This document shows, piece after piece, positions 1 through 11,210 of a DNA stretch of 64,000 bases. A program made the translations under genes and the position numbers. Source of the DNA: Manihot esculenta (lineage: Eukaryota; Streptophyta; Magnoliopsida; Malpighiales; Euphorbiaceae). The notes under the pieces were generated by a model that did no database searches, was not told the DNA's origin, and saw only the letters and a list, made by a program, of their open reading frames with translations. Positions within the stretch are counted from its first letter, which is position 1. Each line of letters starts with the position of its first letter. The stretch covers positions 31,166,020 through 31,230,019 of the forward strand of contig NC_035170.2 of NCBI RefSeq assembly GCF_001659605.2, written 5' to 3'.

Positions 1-510
1 CAAATCATAATAAATTTATAAAATGAAAAAAATTGCAGCACAGCTCCCCACCCCTCTAACCAACTAATGCTTAGAAAAAAAAACAAACAAACCCTACTTG
101 TCCATAGTCCACACGTTTTCTTTTCAATGATACGACTTTATATGAAATAATTTATTTTATTAAATTAAATATTTAATATAATTATTCTTAAACTCCTTTT
201 TACGAGCCTCGCCATTCCATTTATCTATCACCTAGTTATCTCCCAGTCTAGTTTTACACAAATCATTATTGTATCTTCATCCAATTTCTAGAATTTTGAT
301 CTGTCTTCTTCTTGTTCTACCACTTTCTTCTATTCCCATATCTGTAATACCCTTTATATTCCCCAATCTCCCCTCTGCATACCCTTCATCTTCAACTCAC
401 AAAACCTTTATATCTCTCTCTCAGCGATCTGGCAAATCAGAAACCAAGAACACAAAAATATTTTCATTTTAGTTAACAACTGGTCTATTTCGTTTCTGGG
501 TTTTGGTTAA
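1..510. other. Upstream flank of the 69-aa gene, no other gene seen
   Basis: AT-rich DNA that becomes pyrimidine-rich (TC-rich runs near 405-425) just before the small ORF at 511, as plant leader sequences often do. No convincing coding sequence was found. The open frame at 269-472 has low-complexity Ser/Ile/Pro composition and no recognisable motif. Confidence 0.4.
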
Positions 511-720
511 ATGATGTTGCAGCTGTTCTTTACAGTGGCTTTTTCAGCAGCGCCTTTGACTCTGTATGTACCACCAGTTAGGAGCTTGAATCTCTTTGTG
601 GAAACCATGGAAGATCTCTTCAGAGGTTCTAGAGAGTATACTCATGGAATCTATCCACGTGCAAGGCTCTTTTTTTCTAGGTTTTTGGATCTCTTGCTTT
701 GCAATTTGAGGCTAGATTAA
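511..720 (+). CDS. Small conserved plant protein, 69 aa, function unknown
   Basis: A single-exon ORF of 69 codons begins with two consecutive ATGs; the second, at 514, may be the real start. The N-terminal third is hydrophobic (LQLFFTVAFSAAPLTLYVPP) and could be a signal anchor or membrane segment. It is followed by a polar stretch with VRSLNLFVETMEDL and a basic C-terminal part with YPRAR and a Cys-Asn-Leu-Arg ending. From memory this resembles a family of very short plant proteins of about 65-75 residues with the same LTLYVPPVRSLN core and no assigned role; that recollection is the main support. It is convergent with the next gene, which ends at 2198 on the other strand. If it is not a gene, it would be a chance ORF, but its composition is unlike the AT-rich surroundings. 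Confidence 0.6.
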   Translation: MMLQLFFTVAFSAAPLTLYVPPVRSLNLFVETMEDLFRGSREYTHGIYPRARLFFSRFLDLLLCNLRLD

Positions 721-2197
721 TTAGAGGTTCTTTTCAGTGTACATTCTCTTTTTTTCTTCATTATTCTATTTGGTTTAAACTTGATGGTTAATTACTGAGT
801 ATCTGTTTTAGGACTTGGTTTTTGTTGGGTTGTGTTTGTCTTGTTAATAAATCTGTGACCTTTTCCATGAGATCTTATGCAGCTTCTATCAATGAAGTTT
901 CTCTTACTCTCTATCTTTTCTGAGTATTGTAAATTGGGAGTTTGCAGAGATCTGGTTTGATTTAGGTGATTAATGAAGGGTTGATGCAGAATTCAGAACT
1001 TTTTTTTTTTTAAAGTTTAAAACAGTTTTAGTTTGGATTTTCCTCTCTCAACATAGGCCAGAAAAGTAGTGCCATCTGCAAGCTCATTACATGTTCTGTT
1101 TGTCAGTATTTGCAGCCATGTTTTTCAGATTTTTGCAAGAACCCATATCCAAAGTTTTCAACTTTAATACCTTTTGAGCAAAAACCTAGAAAGATGTGTA
1201 TGGTTAGCTTTCTCTGTACAAGTCTAGACTGGAAAGTGGATAAATTTTCTCCCTTGATTGGCGAAAGTGAAACAGGATAAATAATTATAAAGAGGGATTT
1301 TGATTAGCATGCAAGTAATGTTCATAATTATCCAATCAAGCAAAACTACAAAAACTAAGAACAAAAAGGTGATGGCATTAAGGTATCTGGTTTCTTCTCT
1401 TCTGGTAAGGACAAAAGATCCAAGCAATGAAGGATAGAACAGCATCTGGGTTTTGTTCTTTTTAATATTTTATGCATTGTTCTGTCAAAAATATCTGATT
1501 TCTGACCTCATATATTATCTATACAAACTATATGAAGACAAAGAAGATTTGCTTTTTATTTATTTATTTAGTTTGGGTTTAGTTTAATATCTAGATTTTT
1601 AATACCTCGTCATTTGGCTTTTGTTGTTTGTTATACAAATTGTTCAACAATCTCAACTCATTAGAAAAAGAAAAGCACACTGTAGTAACCTTTTCAATTA
1701 AAGGATTTGCTTTGGATTTTTAGTCAACTGACTTTGGAACTATCCTCAGATAATGGATTGATGGCAAGTGTCATCTTGTTTTGTCATCTCCAAATAAGAT
1801 ATTATCAAAATATCTAACTTTACTTTATCAAACAAATTTTTATCTAAACAGACTCTTAACAGGATGGAATGGTATCATTGTTGTTGAATTGGAATTAAAA
1901 CTTACAGTAAAATATGATAAAAATTATAGAATTTTCACTTCTCATTTGCATTAGCTATAAATTTTGTAGGTCAAAAGTACAACAATGCATTTGCTAAAAG
2001 CAATTCCAGTACGATCGAATGATTAAGTACATTTTCTCTTATTGACCATAAATGAATCAAGCAAGGACTACCATGTGAAGGTATGGGCCTATGAACAAGA
2101 AAAATAAATGAATTGTGATGAGTTTCAACTGGAGAAATAATGAAAGAATGGAAAGAATCAATGAATTAGAAATTATTGCTAAGGTTCAATCAATTCT
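721..2197. other. Intergenic region between two convergent genes
   Basis: No coding sequence is supported here. It must hold the 3' ends of the 69-aa gene (from the left) and of the minus-strand six-exon gene (from the right). Composition is ordinary AT-rich plant intergenic DNA with short T tracts (near 1000-1012) and no recognised repeat. Confidence 0.5.
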
Positions 2198-4708
2198 TTA
2201 GCTGGACATTGTGCATGGCTTCAGGAACCAGAATACATCCAAAGCTTTTGTTTCTTTTCCATCCACAATGGAAAAGTTTCTGTTTTTGTCGTCAGTTTCC
2301 TCCTTTGCCACTTCTTTACTTTGCTTCACCTCTTGAAGAATGCCTCTCTCCTGTGGACAGTTCACAACCAAGTTAATGTTACTGGCAAGCAAACTTTCAA
2401 AGATGAAGAATTTGCAGACTTGGCCAGGCGCCCAGGCCTGAATTTTCTTGCTTAGATCCTGTCTATCATAGACTAGGACTAGGTCAAGGCAAGAAAAGTC
2501 CGACTCGTGAATCATATTTGTTTATGATGTGTATTGTGTGAGGTTTCCCCTCTTCCAATCAGAAGATCAATGATCACACTTGAGGACATGTCAAAGAAAG
2601 AAGTATAGTGGACTTAGCCACCAGATTCTGCCCTTTCGGCAGGATAAGGTGAAGAATTGCAATATGAACCGAGCTGATATATAGCTTGGTTCTGCTACAT
2701 ATGCAAGCTCTCCAAGCAACTCCAAGGGAGAACAAGAAAATTTCACTTTTAAATTTTAGCTTCTCAGCATCTAAATTACAAGGTCTTTGAATTTAATTCA
2801 TGTCAGTCTAATAATGCTTAGAAAATTCTACAAATGAACTCAAATCTTTGATGCGTAATAGTCATTCTGAGCTTCCTGATTCCATCTATAACTATATTCT
2901 CCATAAACTTAAAGATCAGTGCAGTGTCAACATAAAGAAGTAGAACTGGTAGCATCACATACCATAAGCCTGGATTTGCAGGCCTTTGAAGGGGTGGTTT
3001 TGGTGGGTGCTCGAGTGGCTGAAAAGCATTGAGGAGAAGGAGGATTGGTTCGAATTTGCAGCAAGCGCTCTTCTCCTTTGTGCTTTACATTTTCCAAATT
3101 TAGTGGCAATGGAATGTTCTCTGCATTTTCATTTAATCTGCAAAAATATATGTTTACTTACACAAGGCCTTTCAAATGCTTTAATGGTGGAACTTTCAAG
3201 GCTTAGTTTAATATGCAGAACATAAGCATAATGTCCATTTTCAATTTGCTAACACTTAATGCACACTTGAGTAATATTCAAGCATGGTTTGTTCAAGATC
3301 TATGAGCATATATTGTTGAAATTTCAAAGCTTTTGGAAGAATCTGAAAATTTTGCTTACTAGTAACTCAAATTCAGTGTCTTTATGCATGGGCAAACACA
3401 CAATTAGCAGAAAAGCATTGAGAGATCAGAGATGTTTAACTTACTTCATCTTCCTCCTCTGCATTTCTTTGACACTTCCTTTCTCAATTCCTTCAGATTT
3501 CTCCTTCCCTGAATCAAGCAATGGCTTCGGCTCGTTCTCCTTCACATCCACCTTTCCCAAAACCTCTCTAGAACTCCCATTCACCATTACCAAATCTTTT
3601 TTCTCCCTCACTTGACTCTCCTTCTCATCACATTCTCTCTCCCTTGCCCTCATTGCCATCTTCTTCAATTCATTGCAGAACTCGCTAATATGACATAGTA
3701 TTTCCTTCCCTGCGAACAAATTCTTCGCTGATAATGTGCTTGTTAGCCTTGTTGCCTCATTGGTTTGCAAAATATCATCAGCTGGTTTCTGCTTTTCACT
3801 GCTTGATTTGGTCATTGCTTTGATGAACTTGGCTTGGTGATTTGGTGGGGTTGATAAATTTGGATCATGATTTTCACCATCTTCAATGAATTTAGATCTA
3901 TCACTACATGCAAATGAATGCTGGCTTTGCCCTGTCCTCTTCAATTTTGCATCTCTACACCCAAAGCAAAGAAAACAAGAAGTGAACTTTTGATGATTCT
4001 TGTAAATTTTGAACATCCCATTGATGAATTAATTTGGGGTTCCTTTGTTTGTACCTTAAGTTCCCGCTGCCAAAAGAGCCCTTAGATTTATCAGCTGAGA
4101 GTGAAAGCTACAACACATCAATTCAAGAACAAGAAATGAGACAATTACTCAATTGAATTGGATTTATCCACTGTTTGGTAACTGAGAATAGTGGGAAAAA
4201 GAAAGAAAACAAACCAAATCTCGAAACCCATGTTATATAATGTTTCAGAATCCTCAAAGAAGAGAGAGATTTTTCTATAATTAAGAATACCACCTCTATC
4301 AGTTCCTTTATCTTTTCGAAAAATTCCCTCGTTTCCCACATTTTCTCAATTACCAAACAAAGTATATGAAGCATAAAACATCAGAAAAGTTCAGAATAGA
4401 AACCTTTGAAGTTGGAGTTATTCTAAAGAAATCCTCAGCAGTCTTTGGATGTTCACAATCTGTAACAAAATTTAAAAAAAAAGGTTACAAATCAGAGACA
4501 CAGTGAAGAAAAACACTACTAAAACTATTCTCGAACATAGAGAAAGACGATAAATACCAGGTTTACAGAACCATGCCTCATCATCCATGGAGTCATCATC
4601 TTCACGGGTCAAGAAATCAACCCATTTAGGCGCATTTATATTCTCATACAACTTATCTTCAACAAATACAGACTCCACACTCTTCCAATCTATTTTTGCT
4701 GGTTCCAT
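2198..4708 (-). CDS. Conserved plant protein of unknown function, six exons, 365 aa
   Basis: Exons in minus order: 4558-4708, 4404-4459, 4055-4107, 3445-3954, 2963-3137, 2198-2350. They sum to 1098 nt (365 codons plus stop). Each intron has GT..AG ends and every junction keeps phase. The start is the ATG at 4708, followed by an acidic N-terminus (IDWKSVESVFVEDK, then PKWVDFL). Exons 1-2 join to give AWFCKPDCEHPKTAEDFF, a Cys-containing motif. The middle exon is hydrophilic and charged (Lys/Glu-rich, about residues 90-255). The last two exons hold the most conserved-looking blocks: TNPPSPQCFSATRAPTKTTP, SKACKSRLMERGILQEVKQ and the C-terminal DVFWFLKPC. No catalytic domain is recognised. From memory such proteins occur across dicots as uncharacterised. 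The paired AACGG sites upstream hint at mitotic expression. The gene model is strong; the function is unknown. Confidence 0.82.
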
Positions 4709-4847
4709 TGTAAAGAGAAGAACTTTACGAGAAAGAACAGAATGCCCAGAAATCTAGAGGAAGTTCCAGGGTTTAGTGAGAGGTTTTAGAGAGAGAAACA
4801 GGACCCTGAAACTGAGGGGAAGATTTGCTGGACTATTCAAGTGTCAG

Positions 4848-4932
4848 AATGTAACGGTCATTAGACCAGTGGAAAGAACAAGGAGCAAGACTGAACGCTG
4901 GTGGGTCTGATTAGTGTGGTGACCGTTACATT
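4848..4932 (-). promoter_or_regulatory. Perfect 13-bp inverted repeat with AACGG cores upstream of the six-exon gene
   Basis: AATGTAACGGTCA at 4848-4860 and its exact reverse complement at 4920-4932, 59 bp apart, lie about 140-225 bp upstream of the minus-strand start codon at 4708. Each arm contains AACGGTCA, which fits the core of the plant mitosis-specific activator (MSA) element bound by three-repeat MYB proteins. The sequence identity is seen directly; the regulatory role is inferred. Confidence 0.5.
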
Positions 4933-4994
4933 AATAAATTAGTTTTTCTAGCCTTATTGGATCTGGGCTGCAAGAGATGGTTCCATGGGGATAG

Positions 4995-5395
4995 GGCTAC
5001 CATATGCTCGGTTCAAAATCAAATTAAATTAAATAAATTAAAAATTAAAATTTAAATATTTTTAAAAATTAAATTGATTTTAATTAAAAATTAAATTAAA
5101 TCGAATCGATGTGATTCGATTTATTTTTTATTTAATTAAATTTTATTTTTAATATTTTAAAATTTAATTAAAATATTTTAATTTTAATATGATATAATAT
5201 TTCTATATTATTAAAAATAATATATTATTATCGCTAACAGATTTGATTTAATTTTTTTTATTAAATTAAATTAAAATTTTTAAAATTAAAAATTAAATTA
5301 AATCAAACCATGATAAATAAAAAATTAAACTGAATTTTTAAATTAATTCAATTCAATCGATTTTTTAATTTAAATCGAATACTTTTCATTCCTAA
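4995..5395. repeat. Diverged AT-rich MITE-like repeat, inverted sister of the element at 53168
   Basis: About 400 bp made of AAATTAAATT-type runs with TTCGATT/AATCGAA patches near each end. Its centre (about 5190-5235, with ATGATATAATATTTC and TATTATTATCGCTAAC) is the reverse complement of the centre of the MITE at 53168-53627 with few mismatches. The ends are too worn for me to call a target duplication. Confidence 0.55.
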
Positions 5396-6551
5396 ATATA
5401 ATGCAATCAATTTTATTTTCAATATCTATACTTTATATAATTTACTATATTAAATATTTTAATCGTACAATAATTTTTATTTATTTTATTTTTTATATAT
5501 TAATTTTTTTTATTTTATAAAAAATATTTTATATTTTTTAATATTTAAAATATTAAAAAATTTTAATTAACAAAAAAAAATTCTGATAAAAAAAATTATT
5601 TTAAAAAAATGAATCGGTGCGGTTTCCAAAGTAGCAGATTGCATATGTGAACTCTTTCCTACAATTTTTTTTTATTATAATACTTATCAATTGAATTTGG
5701 AATTGGCTTGACGATAAGAACAAGAAGGATTAAATAAATTAGGTTATGGAATGGCTCAACGCAACAATGCCGAAAGCTACAAGGTGGTCCATACTTGGAG
5801 CTTCAAGATAGGATAAGGGTGATAGATATGGAAGAGGTTCTAAAAATTTAAACCATTTTTTAACTACTCTTTAAAATTTAATTTAAATATTTATAGATTT
5901 AATTTAATAGTACGTGCATTTAAATAATTCTAAAAAATTTTTATTCCTTCAATTTTTAAATTCCATTTTTAAAAAAAATTCGGTTTAAAATTATAAATAC
6001 ATTACTAAATGAGTAATTAAAAATATTTAGACTTTTAACTGATAATTGTACAATACATTTTTCGAATTAAATTTTAATATAACAGTTCTGATTCTAGTTC
6101 AAAAAAGGAGAATTAAATTTTGATATAACAGTTCTGATTCTGGTTCAAAAAAGGAGAATAATATTTAAAATTTTGATCGAATTCAAAAATCAAAACCGTT
6201 TGACCGATTCGGTTTACAATCCGAACTGGTCCGTGGGCAATGCATGTGTAGTTGAAAGCACACGCACCCATTAAATTTAAATTTTCGTTCCTCTAATCTC
6301 ACAAAAAAAAATATTTATAGAAAATTGCTTACCGGAATGATTTAAAGTAATAATTGTAATACTAAAAATAATTTTATTCATTTATCTATTTATAATTTAA
6401 CCTCAACTGAAACTCGAAAAACTGAAATGCTCTTTTCAATGTAGTTTTGAAAATTTCCTATTCATCCAAGGAACAAGGATAATGCCGTCACCGATGCATA
6501 TGAAAGAAAAAGAGCAATGTACATGATATTTCAGGGAAAAAGTTTCAGGAA
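5396..6551. other. AT-rich intergenic DNA
   Basis: No gene seen. It contains one tandem duplication (separate entry) and, near 6165-6230, a TTCGGTTTACAATCCGAAC-type patch recalling the ends of the AT-rich repeat family. The region ends at the target duplication of the Athila-type element. Confidence 0.45.
6064..6155. repeat. Tandem duplication, 2 x 46 bp
   Basis: Two adjacent copies of a 46-bp unit containing AACAGTTCTGATTCT and ending TTCAAAAAAGGA differ by about two bases, followed by a short third start. Confidence 0.8.
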
Positions 6552-6556
6552 CTATT

Positions 6557-8067
6557 TGATCAAGTATAAATTAGCCGCATTTTTATTATCCTTTTTATTA
6601 CTTATTTATACATTTTTTAGTTTAATTTATGGTTTTTATCTTATTTTTACAGAAAAGGAAGAAATTGGAAAATTGGAGAAAAAGTGCAGAAAATTGACAG
6701 AAAAGTTATTTGCCCAAAACACTCAAATTACCGGGCAAATCACTTTGACAGCAGAAACCTGGAGGCAACAGGCAGAAGTGATATGGGCAGTGATTTGCCC
6801 AAGACACTCGAAGACACTGGCCAAATCACTCGCAGAAGACAGAGAGCAGAAAACTGGACTGACTCACAGAAAAGTGATTGGGTCAGTGATTTGCCCAATC
6901 ACTTGAAGAAACTGGTCAAATCACCGGGCAAATCACTTTGACAGCAGAAACTGACAGCAGAGCGGGAAATTGGGCAGAAAACAGAAATCCGAATTTTCAG
7001 ATGTTCAAATCCAACCCAATCACTAACAACATAAAACCAAGAGCCACGAAAGAGCTTCTCATCCAAGGAATTCCAATTGCAATTAAATTCAATATCAAAA
7101 GAGGAGTCAAACACCAAATCAAAAAGGGATTTCAAAACCCTAGATAGATAGAATTCTTCAGCTATAAAAGGAGAGCCTCCAAACCAGCAAAGACATCTTC
7201 TGATCAGCAACTCAACTCGTCAGAAACTCTCCAGAAATTCTGCAGCTTCTTCCCTTTTTCTCTTCTTTCTTTTGTGTATTTTGCCCTCCATGAGTGGCTA
7301 GTTTCATTCTTTTCTAGTTGAAGTTGGTGAATTTCAGATTTTGTGATGAATTGGGAGATTTAAATCTCCATTGTTAAACTCTTATTTACTTTCAATAGTT
7401 ATGCAATTTGATCTTTCCATAATTATTATTTTGCTTTTAGAATCAATAAGGGCCCATTGCTTTTAAATTGCTTAAGTAATATTGTTTGAATAATTTAGGT
7501 CCGTAATTGCTTAGGTTGTTCAAATACACATTTAATCAAATTGCATAATCTAAACTTGACCACGCGGTTGGCAAGGATAGAATTGGGTTTCTTTAAGTCT
7601 TAATGCAGTCAACAGTTATTCGATGCTATAATGCCCCAAGGACGTTCCTTGGCAACTTGTTGATTAGTGTTTGATTAGCGAACGTTTCCTAATCAAACTA
7701 GAACTAAGGAGGAATTTGGATTGTGAGAAGCGTCTTCCACATCCTAAACCAATTTATTGAGATAAATAGGAGTATTAAAGAATCAATGATCAATTCTAAA
7801 CAATCTGAAATAGATCCATACTTCAACTAGAAGCTTTTCATCCATTGATTTACTCATCTTTAAATTATTGCTTTCTTTTGCTATTTAGTGTTAATCTATC
7901 AACTCAAACCCCCCTCTTTTAATTACTTGTTATTTACTTGACCTAGTCATTATTAGGAAAATCATTGGTGTCAATTCCCTGTGGTTCGACCCTATTGCCA
8001 CTATCTACAAGTTTATTGTTGATTGTTTAATAGGTTTATTTTTTACGGCTTCGACAACCGCTTATCA
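6557..8067 (+). repeat. 5' LTR of the Athila-type element
   Basis: 1511 bp, beginning TGAT and ending ATCA. It carries a TATAAAAG promoter motif at 7163-7170. It differs from the 3' LTR by scattered substitutions, one indel of about 11-14 bp near 6707 and a 1-bp indel; by eye identity is about 98 percent. Open frames inside it (6517-7210) are not genes. Confidence 0.92.
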
Positions 8068-8072
8068 AAAAT

Positions 8073-8089
8073 TGGCGCCGTTGCCGGGG
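8073..8089 (+). other. Primer-binding site, tRNA-Asp type
   Basis: TGGCGCCGTTGCCGGGG, starting 5 nt after the 5' LTR. It is complementary to the CCA-terminated 3' end of plant tRNA-Asp(GTC), whose acceptor and T-arm sequence I recall as ending CCCCGGCAACGGCG. Confidence 0.85.
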
Positions 8090-8119
8090 AATTGATTTAA
8101 ACTAACGTATTTTCCCTTT

Positions 8120-8508
8120 ATGACTAGGTCTGGCCGTAAAGACACTCTTCTTTACGATCCTGAAATTAAACGCACTGCCAAGACCTTACAAGCATGGCTA
8201 TGGTAAGTATGTCTTTTCTCTCTTCTCAAATTTCTGAACTAACCTCTATGGTGAGAAATTATGGTATAGGTCAAGCCCAACAACTTCAATAAGCATATAC
8301 AGGATTCTATGGACAGCCAAGACATAATCCCTACCTTGACACATACAATTCAGGTTGGGGAGACAATATGAGCTATGGCTATACAAGGACAGACCACTAC
8401 CATGACTACCAAAGAGATCTGCAATACAATCCATGTTGGGGGGACAATCCGAATTATGGCTATGCAAGGGCTGACTACTACCAAAACTGTCAAGCCCAAG
8501 CAACACCT
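8120..8508 (+). pseudogene. Truncated gag remnant of the Athila-type element
   Basis: The ATG at 8120 opens MTRSGRKDTLLYDPEI, the usual start of Athila-like gag proteins, but the frame stops after 28 codons (8206). Downstream, a different frame reads QISELTSMVRNYG and two Tyr/Asp/Asn-rich repeats (YGYTR.., YGYARADYY..) with stop codons near 8291 and 8508. The capsid part of gag has been deleted. Confidence 0.7.
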
Positions 8509-8520
8509 TAAAACTCCAAT

Positions 8521-10617
8521 ATGGAACTTGAAGAGATGGTAAGGAAATTGGAAATTTCTGGAAAAATTCTCCAACAGCAAGTGGATCAAGCGGTCAATTC
8601 AATGAACGCGCACATATTAAGAAGAGAGGAAGAGCTTCAAGATCTATGGGACGATGACGAAGAAACAGACCAAGCTGCTGAGTCTGCTACACAAATCACC
8701 ACTACACTTGAAGCTGAACCAGATACCCGATTCCAGGTTACTGCAAAATTTTCTGCACCAACAAATTCACCCAATGCCACACCTGCCACTGCTGAAATTG
8801 CACCGGCAATTGCTGAACCTGCTGTCCAAAAATCAGCAAGTGTTGAATCTGCCACCATTGCATCCCTTGTTGCTGTCCAAACACCAGCAACCTCAAAAAT
8901 TGACACAACTGAACCAGAAGATGTTGCACTTACTGAACCAGCAACATACACCACTGAATCAGCCACTATTGCATCCCCTGCTGTTGTCCAAAATCTTGAG
9001 CAACAAGTGAGCCAAATGGCCACTTCAATGAGCAAATTTGAGTCTCAAGGGAAGCTACCCTCCCAAACTGAGATAAATCCAAGACAAAATGCTAGTGCCA
9101 TCACATTGAGGAGTGGAAAAGAGCTACAAGACAGCAAGGCTAAAAAATTGCAAAAACAGGCCATGGAAGAAATTCTGCCAGAAAGTGATCAGGGCAGTGA
9201 TTTGCCCAATTCACTAGTAGAAACTGACCCGATCGCTGGGCAAACTGAGCTGTCCAGCAGTGATTTGCCCAAATCACCAGAGAAGGCAGAGAGTGATCTG
9301 CCCAAATCAACAGACCAGGCAGAATCCAATCAAAGGCAGAAACAGCAACTTATGGAGAAATTCAAGGTACCTCCTCCCTTCCCAAAGAGATTTGCAAGAT
9401 CCCAAAAGGAGAAAGAGGAAAAAGAGATATTGGAGACACTTCGCAAAGTGGAAATCAACATACCCCTACTTGATGCTATCAAACAAATACCAAGGTATGC
9501 TAAATTTCTCAAAGAGCTATGCACCAATAGGAGGAAACTTGCTGAACATAAAAAGGTAAGTGTGGGGGAGTGTGTCTCAGCTGTCATTCAAAGGAAACTT
9601 CCCACCAAATGCAAGGATAGAGGAATGTTTGCCATTTCATGCAAAATAGGCAACATAGGAATAAAGAAGGCCATGTGTGACCTTGGAGCTTCAATAAATG
9701 TCATGCCTCTTTCTATTTTTAACTTGTTGAATGCAGGTACACTCAAGGGCACCAGCATTATGATCCAATTGGCTGATCGATCTGTTGTCTACCCCAAGGG
9801 AGTGCTAGAAGATGTGTTGGTGCAAGTGGACCAATTAGTCTTTCCAGCAGATTTTTATGTTATTGACATAGAGGAAGACAAGGGCAAAATCACCTCTGAT
9901 ATCCTACTTGGAAGACCATTCTTAAGTACAGCAAGAACTAAAATTGATGTGCATGATGGCACATTGACTATGGAGTTTGAAGGGGAAGTTATCAAATTTA
10001 ATGTTTATGATGCCATGAAATTCCTCAATGATGTTTCTCCTGTTTATGGCATTGATGTTATTGATGATTTAAGTCAAGAAATTTTTGATTTTGATCAAGA
10101 AAATTTACTTTATGATGGTCTTTGCAGGAAAGGAGAAGTGGACAGCAACATCACTGAAGCAGAAAAAACAGCAGACTGCTGTAACTTGCTGGATGTGGGT
10201 GATTTGCCCAGATCACCAGATAATCTGCTCAAATCACAGACCAAATCACTGGAGCAGACAGACTTGACAGACAGTGATTTGCCCAGATCACCAGATAATC
10301 TGCCCAAATCAGACAGCAAACAGCAGAAATCAGCACAAACAGCAACTGCACCAGAACTGAAACCCTTGCCCAGCCACCTCAAATATGCCTACTTGGGAGC
10401 TGGAAATTCACTTCCAGCAATTATTTCTAACCAGCTCAGCCAAGAAGAAGAGGAAAAGCTCCTTGATCTGTTGAGGAAGCACAAGAAAGCAATTGGGTGG
10501 ACCTTGGAGGACATAAAAGGCACCTCAAGACCATTCGGTGGAGGCTCAAGACAGAATGCAAAGGATGGAACACCTATTGGACCTGCTGGTGGACCATTTT
10601 CTGCCCCAGCACCGTGA
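8521..10617 (+). CDS. Gag-protease polyprotein fragment of the Athila-type element, 698 aa
   Basis: Open frame of 698 codons inside the element. Residues about 1-45 look like a gag C-terminal helix. Residues 50-165 are an Ala/Thr/Pro/Glu-rich low-complexity stretch. Residues about 185-270 hold QNASAITLRSGKEL, the link to pol. Residues about 350-510 carry a retropepsin-like aspartic protease region with CDLGASINVMP (DLGAS in place of the usual DTGA/DSGA) and DILLGRPFLSTA. After residue 620 LKYAYLG and IGWTLEDIKG mark the start of the reverse transcriptase leader. The frame then jumps to a Gly/Pro-rich tail because the rest of pol is deleted. SDLPKSP-like repeats flank the protease. Any protein made could at most supply a protease; no replication enzyme is encoded. 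Confidence 0.8.
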   Translation: MELEEMVRKLEISGKILQQQVDQAVNSMNAHILRREEELQDLWDDDEETDQAAESATQITTTLEAEPDTRFQVTAKFSAPTNSPNATPATAEIAPAIAEPAVQKSASVESATIASLVAVQTPATSKIDTTEPEDVALTEPATYTTESATIASPAVVQNLEQQVSQMATSMSKFESQGKLPSQTEINPRQNASAITLRSGKELQDSKAKKLQKQAMEEILPESDQGSDLPNSLVETDPIAGQTELSSSDLPKSPEKAESDLPKSTDQAESNQRQKQQLMEKFKVPPPFPKRFARSQKEKEEKEILETLRKVEINIPLLDAIKQIPRYAKFLKELCTNRRKLAEHKKVSVGECVSAVIQRKLPTKCKDRGMFAISCKIGNIGIKKAMCDLGASINVMPLSIFNLLNAGTLKGTSIMIQLADRSVVYPKGVLEDVLVQVDQLVFPADFYVIDIEEDKGKITSDILLGRPFLSTARTKIDVHDGTLTMEFEGEVIKFNVYDAMKFLNDVSPVYGIDVIDDLSQEIFDFDQENLLYDGLCRKGEVDSNITEAEKTADCCNLLDVGDLPRSPDNLLKSQTKSLEQTDLTDSDLPRSPDNLPKSDSKQQKSAQTATAPELKPLPSHLKYAYLGAGNSLPAIISNQLSQEEEEKLLDLLRKHKKAIGWTLEDIKGTSRPFGGGSRQNAKDGTPIGPAGGPFSAPAP

Positions 10618-11210
10618 CAGATAGCGATTTGCCCAGTGCTTGCCCAAATCACTGGCCAAATCACCCACAGGCCAGGAAGTCCCTTTCCCTTTCTTTCCTT
10701 AATTTTTTTTTTTATATATGCTTACACATTGAGGACAATGTTTGTCATAGGTGTGGGGGTATTACTAGGTTATTTTTTGCATTGATTTACATTGATTCCA
10801 TCATCTTTTGCTTTCTACTTGTGTCTTTTTGTTTCTTTTTGCATCTTTTTGCCCCATGACATACACCACACTTTTTTTTTTTCTTGGCACACATTTTTTC
10901 TTGCACACACACACAGAATTTTGTCTTAGCTTTTGCTCTACTCAACATAGATAACAAGGTTAAAAGAGTTTCCTTATCTCATGACCCCATTGATTTGCCA
11001 CCCCTTTAAGCTTAAATTGAATCATTCACAGTATGTTACCTTCACTTAGGGAGTTTTTCTCTTGAATTGAATCCTCAAATTTGCTAAGGTCAAGGGAAAT
11101 AAAAATACAAATACATGCAAACACAAAGTTAGTGTAACTCCCTATGAGCTGATTTGCCCAAACTATCATAAAAAAACCAGCATAAAGCACAAATCATAAA
11201 CTTGTTCCAA

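Noticed and set aside
6517..7210. Open reading frames in the 5' LTR (and their twins at 11848-12448)
   Set aside because: They lie inside LTRs, duplicate exactly between the two LTRs and have no protein family features.
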